This document shows positions 1 to 11,600 of a DNA stretch of 64,000 nt, piece after piece. This DNA is from an uncultured Desulfobacter sp. Lineage in GTDB: Bacteria; Desulfobacterota; Desulfobacteria; Desulfobacterales; Desulfobacteraceae. Position numbers and translations under genes: made by a program. A model generated the notes under the pieces. The model did not search any database. It saw nothing but the letters and a program-made list of their open reading frames with translations, and was not told where the DNA came from. Numbering within the stretch: the stretch's first letter is position 1; each line of letters opens with the position of its first letter. The DNA is taken from contig NZ_OY761440.1 in the NCBI RefSeq assembly GCF_963664415.1, forward strand, positions 1,674,001 to 1,738,000. The letters are read 5' to 3'.

Positions 1-45
1 ATCTTCTTAAAGACTTAAAGAATGGCATCGGACCCGGTTAATGTT

Positions 46-74
46 TTCGCAAAGTAAATTTCTAAAATTATAAT
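46..74 (+). promoter_or_regulatory. Weak sigma70-like promoter candidate
   Basis: TTCGCA at 46-51 and a perfect TATAAT at 69-74 are separated by 17 bases, upstream of the SH3-domain gene. The -35 box matches the consensus at only four of six positions and the region is AT-rich, so a chance match is possible. Confidence 0.25.
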
Positions 75-139
75 ATCTGAAACCTGATTCCGGGTAAAGG
101 CAATGCTTAATTCCTATGTTTAGACAAAAGGCCCATCCA

Positions 140-1036
140 ATGAAAAGTCTTAGGTTCATAAGCACCAGATTAATATTTTTATCCTTATTATATAGTAGTC
201 TAAACTCATATGCAGGCAGTCAGATATCAATACCTGTTTTACTTAGCCCGGGGGGGCCACCCATTGGTTATTTGAATGATTTTTCAAACCTTGAAACCAT
301 AGAGAAAAACAACGAATGGTCAAAGGTGATAATCAAAGGATGGATCAGATCTCCTTTAATGCCCGAAGACCAAACCCTCAAGCCGAAAGGCTTTGTACCG
401 GGCATTATATCCCTGGATGAAATTCAACGACATCCGGAAAGTCAAAATGCGCCGGTGGTGCTATGGGATGTTGTTTTTGTCAAAATAAACAAAGCCAGAA
501 TGAATACGTTTGCACCGGATGGAACCGAATACATGTGGTGCTGGGGACCGGGCGGACAGACCAACAATTTGACCGTGTTATTTAATAAAAAAGAAGACCG
601 GGAAATTTTCCGGAAAATAAAAAAATTTGAAAAATCGACATTATATCTAAGATTAAAATCTCCAAACAGTGGATTCAGCAAGGGCCCGGTTTTTGAATAT
701 GTTGGCCGCCTCAAATCAAAACCGGCATTCCCAATGGAGCCCCTCCATTCATCTGACATTGAAAACCCAATGCCTTTATCAACTGTTGAAAAAAAACCCT
801 TACCGGACAGGGAAGGGGTTTTCCCAATGCCGATGATCGTCACGGCTCAAAGCACTCTGGTAAGAACCGGACCTGGGAAAGACTATCGGTATTTAGTTGG
901 GAAAAAAAAAGGCGATATTGTCGTCGTGACACAACAAAAAGGGGAATGGAACAAAATTCAACTTTCGGAAACCACAACCGGCTTCATCCATTCAAGGCTG
1001 TTAAAACCCTTTGCGCCGCCAAGCCCGGTAGAATAG
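140..1036 (+). CDS. Secreted protein with C-terminal bacterial SH3 domain
   Basis: The open frame begins at 116, but I prefer the ATG at 140: an AAAGG lies about nine bases before it and it opens directly into a Sec signal peptide (MKSLRF, hydrophobic stretch, then a likely cleavage after SYA). The middle, up to about residue 230, resembles no family I recognise; it is rich in charged and proline residues. The last 60 residues look like a bacterial SH3 (SH3b) domain (VRTGPG near its start, GFIHSRLL near its end), a fold often used to bind cell-wall or periplasmic ligands. A periplasmic or outer-membrane location is inferred. The stop lies four bases from the end of the convergent response regulator. 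An SH3-type domain also occurs in the adaptor protein at 43065-44207, but no direct link is shown. Confidence 0.7.
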   Translation: MKSLRFISTRLIFLSLLYSSLNSYAGSQISIPVLLSPGGPPIGYLNDFSNLETIEKNNEWSKVIIKGWIRSPLMPEDQTLKPKGFVPGIISLDEIQRHPESQNAPVVLWDVVFVKINKARMNTFAPDGTEYMWCWGPGGQTNNLTVLFNKKEDREIFRKIKKFEKSTLYLRLKSPNSGFSKGPVFEYVGRLKSKPAFPMEPLHSSDIENPMPLSTVEKKPLPDREGVFPMPMIVTAQSTLVRTGPGKDYRYLVGKKKGDIVVVTQQKGEWNKIQLSETTTGFIHSRLLKPFAPPSPVE

Positions 1037-1040
1037 TCAA

Positions 1041-1748
1041 TCAGACAAATTTTACAGGCGCAGAAAAACAATACCCGATGGTTCTAAGTGTTTTGATGGG
1101 GGCATTTTTGCCTGTTTCATCACGGATCTTGCTGCGCAGGCGGGTAATCATCACATAAAGGGCGCGCTCTCCATAGGTGCCGGTTGCCTCATAGTTAAGC
1201 GCCTTTAAAAAGACGCTCCGGGATACTACGTTCGGGTATTCTTGAATTAAAATTTTAATAAAATCAGATTCTTTCACCGTTAAATCAATTGTTTTGCCAA
1301 TGGGGCTTGAAAGCATCAACTGTTCAGCATTGAATTCCCATTCCCCAGGGGCTTCATCCTCACTATTTTTCGCTTCGGCTTTACCCAGGCGGTACAGCAG
1401 ATTGTTGATTGAGGCCTCAAGCTCCATGATGTGAAGGGGTTTTACAAAATAATAATCCGCCCCGGACTCATATCCCTTGACCTTATCATTGATTGTGTCC
1501 CTTGCCGTCATCACAATAATGCCCAATCGGGTATTTTCGCGAAGATGATGAACAATTTCAAAGCCGGATTTATCGGGCAGGTTGATATCTACAATTGCAA
1601 CATCATAATGATTAGCGGCAAGTCCCTGAAAAAAATCAAGGGCACAGGAAGCGCCAAACACCCCAAATCCTTTGAGAGCCAGCAGCTCAACCAGATTTGT
1701 TAAAAGCTTTTCATCATCCTCAACCAGAATAACAGATCCCTTTTTCAT
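1041..1748 (-). CDS. OmpR/PhoB-type response regulator
   Basis: This 235-residue protein has a receiver domain (about residues 1-120) and a winged-helix DNA-binding domain (about 130-235). The receiver keeps the acidic pair D11/D12, the phospho-acceptor D54 (VDINLPD), T81 and K103 (VKPL), so it should be phosphorylated and active. The C-terminal half ends with the usual winged-helix pattern (VMITRLRSKI, then IKTLRTIGYCF). It lies 73 bases downstream of the histidine kinase on the same strand and is almost certainly its partner. The targets are unknown. The giant gene lies just beyond the kinase and the secreted SH3 protein is next door, so either could be controlled by this pair, but no binding site could be identified. 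Confidence 0.93.
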   Translation of the reverse strand: MKKGSVILVEDDEKLLTNLVELLALKGFGVFGASCALDFFQGLAANHYDVAIVDINLPDKSGFEIVHHLRENTRLGIIVMTARDTINDKVKGYESGADYYFVKPLHIMELEASINNLLYRLGKAEAKNSEDEAPGEWEFNAEQLMLSSPIGKTIDLTVKESDFIKILIQEYPNVVSRSVFLKALNYEATGTYGERALYVMITRLRSKIRDETGKNAPIKTLRTIGYCFSAPVKFV

Positions 1749-1821
1749 TTACCCAACAGCTCCCTTTCACTATTTGATGCCCACGCGCAACCCCATGGTG
1801 GGACGAAAAATATCATGCCGC

Positions 1822-4800
1822 TTATAAGGGTAGCCTGACAACCACCGTTGTTCCTTTTCCCAAGTTAGAAGAAATACTGATATTACCACCATGCTGTTCC
1901 ACCACCTTTTTTACAAGATAGAGCCCGACACCGGCTCCTGGGATTTCCCTAACCGAATCCGCACGATAATATTTTTCGAAAATGCGGTGCAGCTGATCTT
2001 TATGAATACCTAATCCATTGTCTTTGATGCGTATGACTGCATTCTCCTGTGTTTTATCCAGAAAGACGTTCACAGGAGCGTGATGTTTAGAATATTTACA
2101 GGCATTGCCGAGTATGTTCCCGATGGCAATCCCCATCATATCTGGGTCCGCCTTAATAAAAATCTGTGTTGAATCAGAATGAAAAATAATCTCATTTTCG
2201 GACACACTGTCTTGTGCATATTCTATGGCGGTTAAAATAATATTATTCAAATCCACAGCTTCAAGATGAGATGAAATTCCCTTTTCTGAAATCCGCTTTT
2301 CATGCAGGGCTGTATTAAAAATATCCACCAGCTTTTTCGAAGATTTTTTTAAATCATCCAACTGCGGTTTGATACTTGGAGACACGGAAGCAGGCAGCTT
2401 CATATCAATAAGCTCAAGGCTTGAAACAATTACAGACATGGGCGTACGATACTCATGGGAAATCATGTCTATGAAATTGACATTTTGTTTAACAGCCTCC
2501 TTTTGGGCGGCCAATGCCTTTTGAGCCCGTTGTTTTTCTTTATTTAAACTGCGGTTCCAATAAGCAATGCCGGTAAGAACAAACAAAGAAGAAGCAGCAA
2601 CCACCCACACCAACGTGTAGTTGATTCCTTTCTCATATTTGACGGAAATCCATTTATCCAAAATTTTTTTCTTCTCTGCTTCGCCGATACTGCCGACCAC
2701 TTTTTGCAGAATCTGGGCCAGAACCTTATTCTCGCTTCTGGTGGCCATACAGAAATCTTCATTGAACTTTAATTGCCCGGCAATCTTCACGCCCGGCATG
2801 AATTGATTTTGTATAGCATAAGCCATGGCAACGTAAGAATCAATATACCCGAATGCCCGACCGGATCGTACAGCTTCAAGCCCGTCGCGTATCTCAGGCA
2901 CAATCAGAAGCTTCATTGCCGGATATGCCCGCTCCAATCGATCCATAAATGCGGGCACATTCAAAACAGCAAATATTTTGTCTGTTTCATTACCGGGATC
3001 TTCAATATAAATTTTATCCATGGTTGTCGCAAGGACATAGGGAAAAGACATAATCGGTTGGGTTAAAATTAAGTCATCCCGCCGATTGTAATTCGAGTCC
3101 AAGAAAACGATAAAGTCACACGCCCCCTTAACAAGGGCATCAATATTCCCAGATGTCATTTCGTATAAAAAAAGGCTGTCCATACCCAGCCGGCCGTTAA
3201 GCAGTGGAAACAAATCCCTGGCGATACCTTGTTGGGGCTGCATCCGATTACCCCCGGGGCAGCCCCGAATTATTTTTTTTTCAATCAAATAAGCGCGTTC
3301 ATAAGGAGCCAGGCGGATCCCTGTCGTTTCACCGGGATGTGAGGAACGACGTTGATAGCCCAACCATTTATCACGAATTTTTATTTTTTCAGCCTGGGGA
3401 ATACGTTTGAGCCCTTTATTGAAAATGGACACCAGCTCGGGTCTGTCATTGCGAAGGCAAAAAGACAACTCAAACGGTTCTCCCAAAGGGAACGCAGGCT
3501 CAATAAAACTGCCCAGCCCCAGTCCGGCTGCGACATAGAATGCAGCTTCATCCAAAGCGAAAAAATCAGCATCACCAGAGACCACAGCCCGTATTACATC
3601 GTGTATGGTGTTATAATATCTGCTTTTTTTATCATCCACATAGGAAGAAACAACCTTTGAAAACGCCAAATTGCCTTTTTGGAATGCCCCCCGCTTTTTA
3701 AAAAGATCTTCAGGACGATGAATACCATTGGGGTTGCCTTTTCGCACAAAAACAAAGCTGGTTAATTTGACATAGGGCAGCGTGTAACTGCAAAAAGTCT
3801 CCCTTTCCGGATAATGTCCTGTACTGGTTAACCCGTCTATGTCTCTCTTTTCAGCCTGTTTTTGAATATCAAACCATTCTCCCAGCTTAAAGCGAATATC
3901 CAGACCGGCCATTTTCCCTATCAAACGTGCAATCTCTACATCATGCCCGATAATTGAGCCGTCAGTGTCTGCCATAATAAACGGTTCAAAAGACACACCT
4001 CCGCCCAGAACGATTGAAGGATTTTTACGGATAAATTGCCGTTCTTCCGTGGTGAGCAAGATTTTTTGGGGGGTAGGGAAAGACGTTCCAAACCATTTAT
4101 ATTCAAGGTTTTCCAGCTCAACGGAGGGCAGGGAATTCATTGCTTTGTTTAAAATGGATATCAGCTCTGATCTGGCCTTGGAAGAGAAAAAATGATAATT
4201 CTGACCCTCATCGCCGTTGAATTCGTCTATCTCCCCACTTATTTTCAGCCCACTCCCCTCTTTTTCTTTTAACAGATAAAAAAGAACCGGTTCTGCACCA
4301 AATATTGCGTCAGCCCGTTTTTCAAGCACAGCGGAGACAATATCTTCCTTGTTTTTCACCACAAGAAGTTGAATGTCCGGATATTTTTTCTTCAAAAAAT
4401 CTTCAGCACGCCAGGATTTTTGAACCGCCACAATTTTGCCGTTCAATTGAGAAAATTCATGGATACCGGGTTCACTTTTCAATGTGACAAATCGATTTTG
4501 GTAAGACCTGTAGGATTTGGAAAAAAGACCGATATCGCTTCTTGACGGGGTCCGGGAAATGGAATGAATGAGTGAAATCCTCCCCTTTTCGAAAAGAGTC
4601 ATCAATTGATTCAGGGAGTCTTTGATAACATAGACAGGTTTCAAACCAACACGCGCGGCCAGCAGATTAAGCAGATCAACGCTGTATCCCATGGCCTGAT
4701 TTCCAACAGCAAATGAAAACGGCGCATAGTCTGATTCATGGCCCACATGGATCACCGGGTTGGCTTCAATAAATTGTTTTTCCTTTTTAGTCAGCGATAG

Positions 4801-4914
4801 ACCGTCGAAGCGGCCATCGTCCGCCACATTTTGGGCATCAAGAGGAGAATAAAGGAAAACCAGACATATAATGACAGATACGAATATCTTATTCATCTTG
4901 ATAGCATATACCAT
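1822..4914 (-). CDS. Hybrid-sensor histidine kinase with three periplasmic solute-binding domains
   Basis: A 1030-residue membrane sensor of BvgS type. After a signal peptide or anchor (MNKIFVSVIIC) come three bacterial solute-binding family 3 modules at about residues 30-280, 285-525 and 530-765; each ends in the family's typical K-W-L/I/F-G/S signature (YKWFG, DKWLG, DKWIS). One transmembrane helix follows near residues 770-790, then a short coiled segment, a HisKA domain with H820 in MISHEYRTP, and a HATPase domain ending with the G box GAGVGLYLVKK. There is no receiver or Hpt domain, unlike BvgS, so the phosphate should pass directly to the adjacent response regulator. Three rather than two binding modules is less common. 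The start could also be the in-frame ATG at 4896, which gives a cleaner signal peptide; neither has a strong ribosome site. Ligands are probably amino acids or similar small molecules, but this is a family-level guess. Confidence 0.92.
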   Translation of the reverse strand: MVYAIKMNKIFVSVIICLVFLYSPLDAQNVADDGRFDGLSLTKKEKQFIEANPVIHVGHESDYAPFSFAVGNQAMGYSVDLLNLLAARVGLKPVYVIKDSLNQLMTLFEKGRISLIHSISRTPSRSDIGLFSKSYRSYQNRFVTLKSEPGIHEFSQLNGKIVAVQKSWRAEDFLKKKYPDIQLLVVKNKEDIVSAVLEKRADAIFGAEPVLFYLLKEKEGSGLKISGEIDEFNGDEGQNYHFFSSKARSELISILNKAMNSLPSVELENLEYKWFGTSFPTPQKILLTTEERQFIRKNPSIVLGGGVSFEPFIMADTDGSIIGHDVEIARLIGKMAGLDIRFKLGEWFDIQKQAEKRDIDGLTSTGHYPERETFCSYTLPYVKLTSFVFVRKGNPNGIHRPEDLFKKRGAFQKGNLAFSKVVSSYVDDKKSRYYNTIHDVIRAVVSGDADFFALDEAAFYVAAGLGLGSFIEPAFPLGEPFELSFCLRNDRPELVSIFNKGLKRIPQAEKIKIRDKWLGYQRRSSHPGETTGIRLAPYERAYLIEKKIIRGCPGGNRMQPQQGIARDLFPLLNGRLGMDSLFLYEMTSGNIDALVKGACDFIVFLDSNYNRRDDLILTQPIMSFPYVLATTMDKIYIEDPGNETDKIFAVLNVPAFMDRLERAYPAMKLLIVPEIRDGLEAVRSGRAFGYIDSYVAMAYAIQNQFMPGVKIAGQLKFNEDFCMATRSENKVLAQILQKVVGSIGEAEKKKILDKWISVKYEKGINYTLVWVVAASSLFVLTGIAYWNRSLNKEKQRAQKALAAQKEAVKQNVNFIDMISHEYRTPMSVIVSSLELIDMKLPASVSPSIKPQLDDLKKSSKKLVDIFNTALHEKRISEKGISSHLEAVDLNNIILTAIEYAQDSVSENEIIFHSDSTQIFIKADPDMMGIAIGNILGNACKYSKHHAPVNVFLDKTQENAVIRIKDNGLGIHKDQLHRIFEKYYRADSVREIPGAGVGLYLVKKVVEQHGGNISISSNLGKGTTVVVRLPL

Positions 4915-5015
4915 AATTTTCTAAAAAACAGGTATGTTTCCGACAAAAAGATAAAAACAAAAATTAGTATCTAAACGAGGATTTGAAACTTTTGCGATTT
5001 TCGGTCAAGCTTAAA

Positions 5016-5620
5016 TTAAGCTGAGGCCACGGATTGCGCATTGGCTTGAGTACCCAATACTCTAAGACAGTCTTCAAACATCTCACGAGCCATAGGTTTT
5101 ACTGAAATTTCATTGCATATGGATAAGTATATTGAATATGCCTGTTCAAAATCAAGCGCCTTGCTGCCGGTTAAAATAATTTTGATGACAGGTAACAGCA
5201 CAATTAACTGATTTGATGGAACAATGGCCTTTACTCTTGCTGCATCAACGGTTCCTAAAGAATTCTGAACAAAATCAACCAGCGTCTGGAATGATTCTAT
5301 ACCGGAATCATCGTTTTGCCCGGCATTCTGACCTTGTGCATCAGAAGTCTCAGCTTCATGTTCAACGAGTTTCTCATCACTGGAGGCATCATCAGCCCCC
5401 TTAATGCCATGGCATCCGACATTCTGATCACAAGCCGTTGAAAAATACGGATCCCCCGTATTTCTTCCGCTGTCCGTGGCGACACGTTTCTGTCCGGTAT
5501 TAGATTGAAGCATATCTGGTATAAAAGACGCTGAAACGATCGCATCTAAAACAGGAGAAGATTGGAGAACCTGACCGGATAGCGCATCAATGATGTCAAA
5601 GGGAGTGGCATCATTCAATT
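5016..5620 (-). other. Alpha-helical C-terminal tail of the giant protein
   Basis: After the last beta repeats the protein switches to an acidic, glutamine-rich linker and then to a helical segment of about 90 residues with a hydrophobic patch (QLIVLLPVIKIILTG) and ending QSVASA. It carries three or four of the protein's few cysteines. It may be a C-terminal export signal or an anchoring domain; no family was recognised. Confidence 0.5.
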
Positions 5621-8600
5621 CAGGCACAGGCGGATCTATCTCTTCACCACCAATGATGATAACATCCACATCTATGCTGGCAGAACCTTCTGCTTCGATT
5701 TCACCGAACACATTTATATGAAGTCCGCCCGGCGTTTTGACCAAACCATTGAAAACCAAATCCCCCAAAATAACATTGAGATAAATATCACCACCTGACA
5801 GAAGGCCAAGGGTTTCAAGATTTCCACCCTCGGCAACCTGGGTAATACTGATGTCACCGGTGCCAAGACTGACCGCATCCAGTGTCCTCACATTGATCCC
5901 TGTTAATTCAATTTTATCCTGGGAATGCAGTACCAGATTTTCAGCGGTAAGGACATCGTCCCCTTTCTGTAAAATAGCCCCGCCCATCATCCATACATCC
6001 CCACCTGTAGTAATGGGTGCAGCAAGAATAAGATCACCACCTTCAGTTTCAAAATAGACATCTATCATGGGATTACCTGACGCAAAAGAAACTATTTTTA
6101 ACCCATCAGGATCCCGGAGTTCTATAAAATCGCCATCGGCTGTTATGCCAACAAATCCCGCCTGAATGTCTGCAGGAGAATTGCCTGTAATATCACCCTG
6201 GGCATTTAATGAGATGGTTCCATTTTCACCGGTATCCAGGGCACCGGCAAAAATAATGTCCTGCCCCGCAGTCACTATGGCATTATCGGCACCGCTTATT
6301 GCGATGTCTCCGTCATTTTCCTGGTACAAAGAGATTGTTCCCCCTGCATATATTTCTAAATTACCGCCATTCATAAAACCTGTCAAAATCATCAGATCAT
6401 CGATATCCTTAATAACCGCGTTGCCCATATTACTTACGACAAAGGCAAAATCATCAAGGTCGACATTGATCAGTTCAAATCCATCCTGCACATTGATCGT
6501 CAACCCAGGGGCAGAAATTTTTCCAGCATTATTTTGGTAAAAAGACGCTGCCTGGATCGCAAGATTTTTGTTAGCTGAAAACTCGCCGGTTACGGTTAAA
6601 ATTCCTGTTACGGAGATTTGCGTATTATTACTTACGATTTCAACTTGAGCCATCTGAAGATCTTGTCCCACTTTCAGCAATATCGTTTGGAATCCCTCAA
6701 ATACGATGTTACTCATTATTGCAAAACCACCAACAATCAGATCAAGAAAACCACCAACAATCGATACATCTGAAAAAGTTAAATCGCCACCGCAACGTAG
6801 TGTGAACCCCTCAATGGCGCCAATCTGACCTAATGACAATTCAAAGTCTTGACCCGCTTCCATCGATATCGTTTGGAATCCATCCAATACGGTGTTGCTC
6901 ATTATTGCAAAACCACCAACAATCAGATCAAGAAGACCACCAACAATCGATACATCTGAAAAAATTAAATCGCCACCGCAACGTAGTGTGAACCCCTCAA
7001 TGACGCCAATCTGACCTAATGACAATTCAAAATCTTGACCCGCTTCCATTGATATCGTTTGGAATCCATCCAATACGGTGTTGCTCATTATTGCAAAACC
7101 ACCAACACTCAGATCAAGAAGACCACCAACAATCGATACATCTGAAAAAATTAAATCGCCACCGCAACGTAGTGTGAACCCCTCAATGACGCCAATCTGA
7201 CCTAATGACAATTCAAAGTCTTGACCCGCTTCCATCGATATCGTTTGGAATCCATCCAATACGGTGTTGCTCATTATTGCAAAACCACCAACACTCAGAT
7301 CAAGAAGACCACCAACAATCGATACATCTGAAAAAATTAAATCTCCACCGCAACGTAGTGTGAACCCCTCAATGACGCCAATCTGACCTAATGACAATTC
7401 AAAGTCTTGACCCGCTTCCATCGATATCGTTTGGAATCCATCCAATACGGTGTTGCTCATTATTGCAAAACCACCAACAATCAGATCAAGAAGACCACCA
7501 ACAATCGATACATCTGAAAAAATTAAATCGCCACCGCAACGTAGTGTGAACCCCTCAATGACGCCAATCTGACCTAATGACAATTCAAAGTCTTGACCCG
7601 CTTCCATTGATATCGTTTGGAATCCATCCAATACGGTGTTGCTCATTATTGCAAAACCACCAACAATCAGATCAAGAAGACCACCAACAATCGATACATC
7701 TGAAAAAATTAAATCTCCACCGCAACGTAGTGTGAACCCCTCAATGACGCCAATCTGACCTAATGACAATTCAAAGTCTTGACCCGCTTCCATCGATATC
7801 GTTTGGAATCCATCCAATGTGGTGTTGGCCATTATCGCAGACCCGCCAACGCCTATATCAAGAAGACCACCAACAATAGATACATCTGAAAAAGTTAAAT
7901 CGCCGCCGCAAAGGAATACAATCTCCCCATCAGCCTCAATTCGAGCATTTGAAATGGATATGAAATCCAGTATCCGGGCTGTAAACATATGGGCCAATTC
8001 AAAGGTAACACCGGTATCGTGGATGGACAGGGTTCCGCCATAAACAGATATCGGTGCGGGATAAAACATACCTGCGGCATAGGGGAAAATTTCTACCCCC
8101 CCCTGATAAACGCCGGACTCACCAAAGACAATCTCACTGAAAGTCAGCGGGATCAATGCCATATTCACATTGAGGCTGTCGGCATTAACCAGCACAGAGG
8201 CATCACCGATACGCATCTGCCGGTCTGTTGATACCGGGGATAATGTAAGTACCCCGCTTCCTGAAATAATACCCTGCATTTCAATTGCATCGCTTACAAG
8301 AGTAAGCCCCCTGGCCGCACTGATATTATCAAGAACAAGGCCGCCACCGGATCTTAAATGGACAGCCCCGTTTCCGGCAAAAAGAGCATAGGATTCAAAC
8401 CCATATGCCAATCCCGCCTGATCCGTGTAATCCGTTTCCAAATGAGCAATGTAATCATAAGCCAAGACATCAAGGTCATCAGTTTCCGTTATCACAATAT
8501 CACCGGCAGCAGCGCTCGTACTGATAGCGGTGAGCTGTTGTACCCGGGTCACAATGGGATTATCCGTTACGCCGATGTCTCCTGAGGCCAGAAGTACAAG

Positions 8601-11600
8601 GGATCCTCTTTCAACAGCCAATTGCGAACCGTTGGTGTTTAAAATCGAACCGCCCGCCGCGGCAATACTCAGCCAACCGTTTCCATCACCGGAAGATCCG
8701 GCGCCGTTTGACACAACAATATCACCTGCAATGAGAATATCTCCGCTCCGAACAAAAATATCGATATAGCCGTTATTAACAGCAATTAACCCTGCGATAT
8801 TCACGGAGTTAACCAGATCTATCTCAATGGAACCCGCGCTGATAGGCGTGTCAAGGGTTAAGGTGTCTGCAGATATTGTCAGGTCGGCCTCTCCAAAATC
8901 AACCAAGGTATCTCCGGTTATATTTATACTGCCGGAATCCGCTGTGGCCACGAACACGATATCTTCGATACCCGGCTGCCACTGAAGGCTCTCATGTCCA
9001 TTGACAAGACTGTTATTCCTCAGAATAAGGGGAGTGGCCCCGGAAGACTGATCTAAAATGATCCGGTCAAACGTTCCGGCACTATCTGCAATGGAGATGG
9101 AGGCATCAGCCCCTGACATCTGACGGCCGGTCCTGATACGATATACATCGCTGCCGCCGTTATCCGTCACGGCCACAGGATTGAGCATCATCTGATCAAA
9201 ACTCAATTCATCATTCCCTGTGCCCAAAGCCACGGAATAGATGGACATGGCACTTAACCGAAGCTCACTGCCCCATTCATCAAGCACATATTTATTTGCG
9301 TAGCCGAATACGCCTGTCAAAGAAGTGGTCATCCCTGAAAAGTCCAGCCATGCTGTCGTATCCGTCAGCCGGTCCGCCCCGTAATTGTCCCCAAAAGCGT
9401 AGGTATCATCACCATCCTGGCCTGCCAGCGTATCAATGCCTGTCCCCCCGTAAAGGACATCATTACCAGCCCCGGCATAAATCCTATCATCACCGGCGTC
9501 GCCGTAGAGTGCATCGTCTCCCTCCAGGCCGGTCAAAGTATCATCACCATCGCCACCTGCCATGGTTCCGCCGGCATGTCCGCTCGCCAGGGTATCATCG
9601 CCGGAACCGCCATTGAAATCCACTGTCACATCGTTCAAGTTGGATGCGTCCAGGATGTCATCGCCATCGCCTCCGTCGGCCACAATATGGGTAATCCCCG
9701 TATAGGTCTGATACCATCCGTCGTACTCAATATTTACCGTACCGCCGCTGCCGGTGATAATAAATGTTTCATCACCATCCTCCATATTAAAATAGGACCG
9801 GTTCCCAGCCCTTGAACCACTGTTAAGGTAAAGGGTCGAGCCTTGCTGTTCTGCCAGAACCGGTTGGACATAAGGGGCATTGTAAGACAGGGTCAGAATG
9901 TTCAGGGTAAACAAATCAACCCGGAGCACAACGCTGATCAGTCCAAAACTTGCGCTGACAAATACACTGCCCGTAAAATCCATGGTGGCCGTTGCGTTGA
10001 TCAAATTAAAGAATCCGCCCAGCGCACCGTTCTCAGTGTAGGTGGACATGGCAATAATTTCCGATGCCCGGATTTTGCCGTCTGACTCCCAGGTCACTGC
10101 GGTCACATTCCCCTGGTCGTCTTTGGTCAGATTTGAACGGGCCACATCCTGAAAGTCAAAATCAAAATTAAGGGACAACAAAGCGCCTAATCCAAGCCCG
10201 ACACTCGCCCCGCCCCCGCTGTAGGCAATTTCTCCGTCAAGGCCCAGAGCAACGCCGAATGAAAATTCCGGCTTTTCCTCTCCGCCGGTACCGGCAACAA
10301 TGCCGCCGGCGTCAAATTCGGGAAGGGTCCAATCCGAAACATAAAAACCGTCCAGCACATCAATGAGATTGCCGCCGGCAGCCAGTTTCTGGATACCATA
10401 GGTGTCGAATCCAAAAGCCAGATCAACATAGGCGCTGATACTGCCGCGCGCGTAGATATTAAGGAACAGCGGATTCAATATGGGAACAATAAATGAACCC
10501 GCCCCGGAAGTTGCCGAAGCGATGGCTGAGCCGATGGTGGCACCAATGGGAATCGGTGCGATAAGCACCCTAAAGCTTTTGGCAAATTGCAAAAGAGGCA
10601 TTTCATAGGTAAACAAAGTGGCGCTGCCGCCTGAAAAAATCTGGGCCCAGTTGCCGATATCAAAAATATAATCAATCTTAAACCCGGACCGGGCCGATGC
10701 CGTAGCGCCGCTTCCGGAATTTCCTGCGGACTCCTCTTCAATGCTGTCAAGAAAATCACTCATCCACTCAGGCATGGAATCATCCGGCGAGGTGGCCGGG
10801 GATTCCCAGGTAACATCACCGGTTCCCAGCCCCATGACACTGCCGATGAGAATGCTGCCATCGGCGCCCAGCATGGAATTAACCGTATCCACCAGATCAA
10901 ACATCTGCTGGACCGCATCAAGGAAGGACCAGTCAATGGGCGCTTCACCATTGGCTTCCATGATCAAATTGATTATCCCTGTCATGGTCGGCGGACTAAG
11001 GCCCAGGGTGGAAAAACCCGGAATTTCCATGGTCAGCGCCTCAACCAGCGGCCTGAAAGGCGTCAAAACCGTATCGATGGTGTCCACGATGGGTTTAAGG
11101 AAGTCGGAAATCAAAGAGCCGACCTCTATGCGGATATCCCTGATCTCAATAATCAAATCCGTTGACCCGTCCCGGATATCCCAGCCCCAGTCAAGGACAA
11201 AATCCGCTGCCAACTTGGGCAGTGCAGAGACATCGGCCAACGCCAGGGTCATTTCCAGATTGACTTGGGCGTCCACTGCGAAATTAACATCAAAGGTCCT
11301 ATCCAGAGACTGTGCCAGAATTGTGTTGGTGGTCAGATGATTGAGTGCATTGCCGTCATAATTGAGTTCAAATCCGGCAAAAAGTCCGCTGGGCTCGAAA
11401 TCGGTGCCGCCTTTACCCACATCCGTTACCGTGGCTTGGAAGAAAAGAAGGGTGCCTGACCCGGAAAACGGCCCTGAGACTGACGGATCATCGGGACTGT
11501 CATCCAGATAGAGGTTAAAACCGACTTCCAGTTCGGGATCTGCATCATCGGCATTGGAAACAAGATAGATCCCGTCCCCAAGGCTCAAGCCGAAACCAAA

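Noticed and set aside
442..843. Minus-strand frame of 133 codons inside the SH3 protein gene
   Set aside because: It is antisense to a gene with a signal peptide and a recognisable domain, and has no family or start signal of its own.
4999..5025. Inverted repeat AGCTTAA/TTAAGCT at the end of the giant gene as a terminator
   Set aside because: It has short AT-rich arms, overlaps the stop codon and is not followed by a T run.
5400..5430. Cysteine-histidine pattern (CDQNVGCH) in the giant protein as a haem site
   Set aside because: The spacing is five residues between cysteines, not the two of a CXXCH haem motif.
6640..7925. Regular 186-bp repeats as a possible CRISPR array
   Set aside because: There are no unique spacers; the whole unit repeats and stays in frame with the giant protein.
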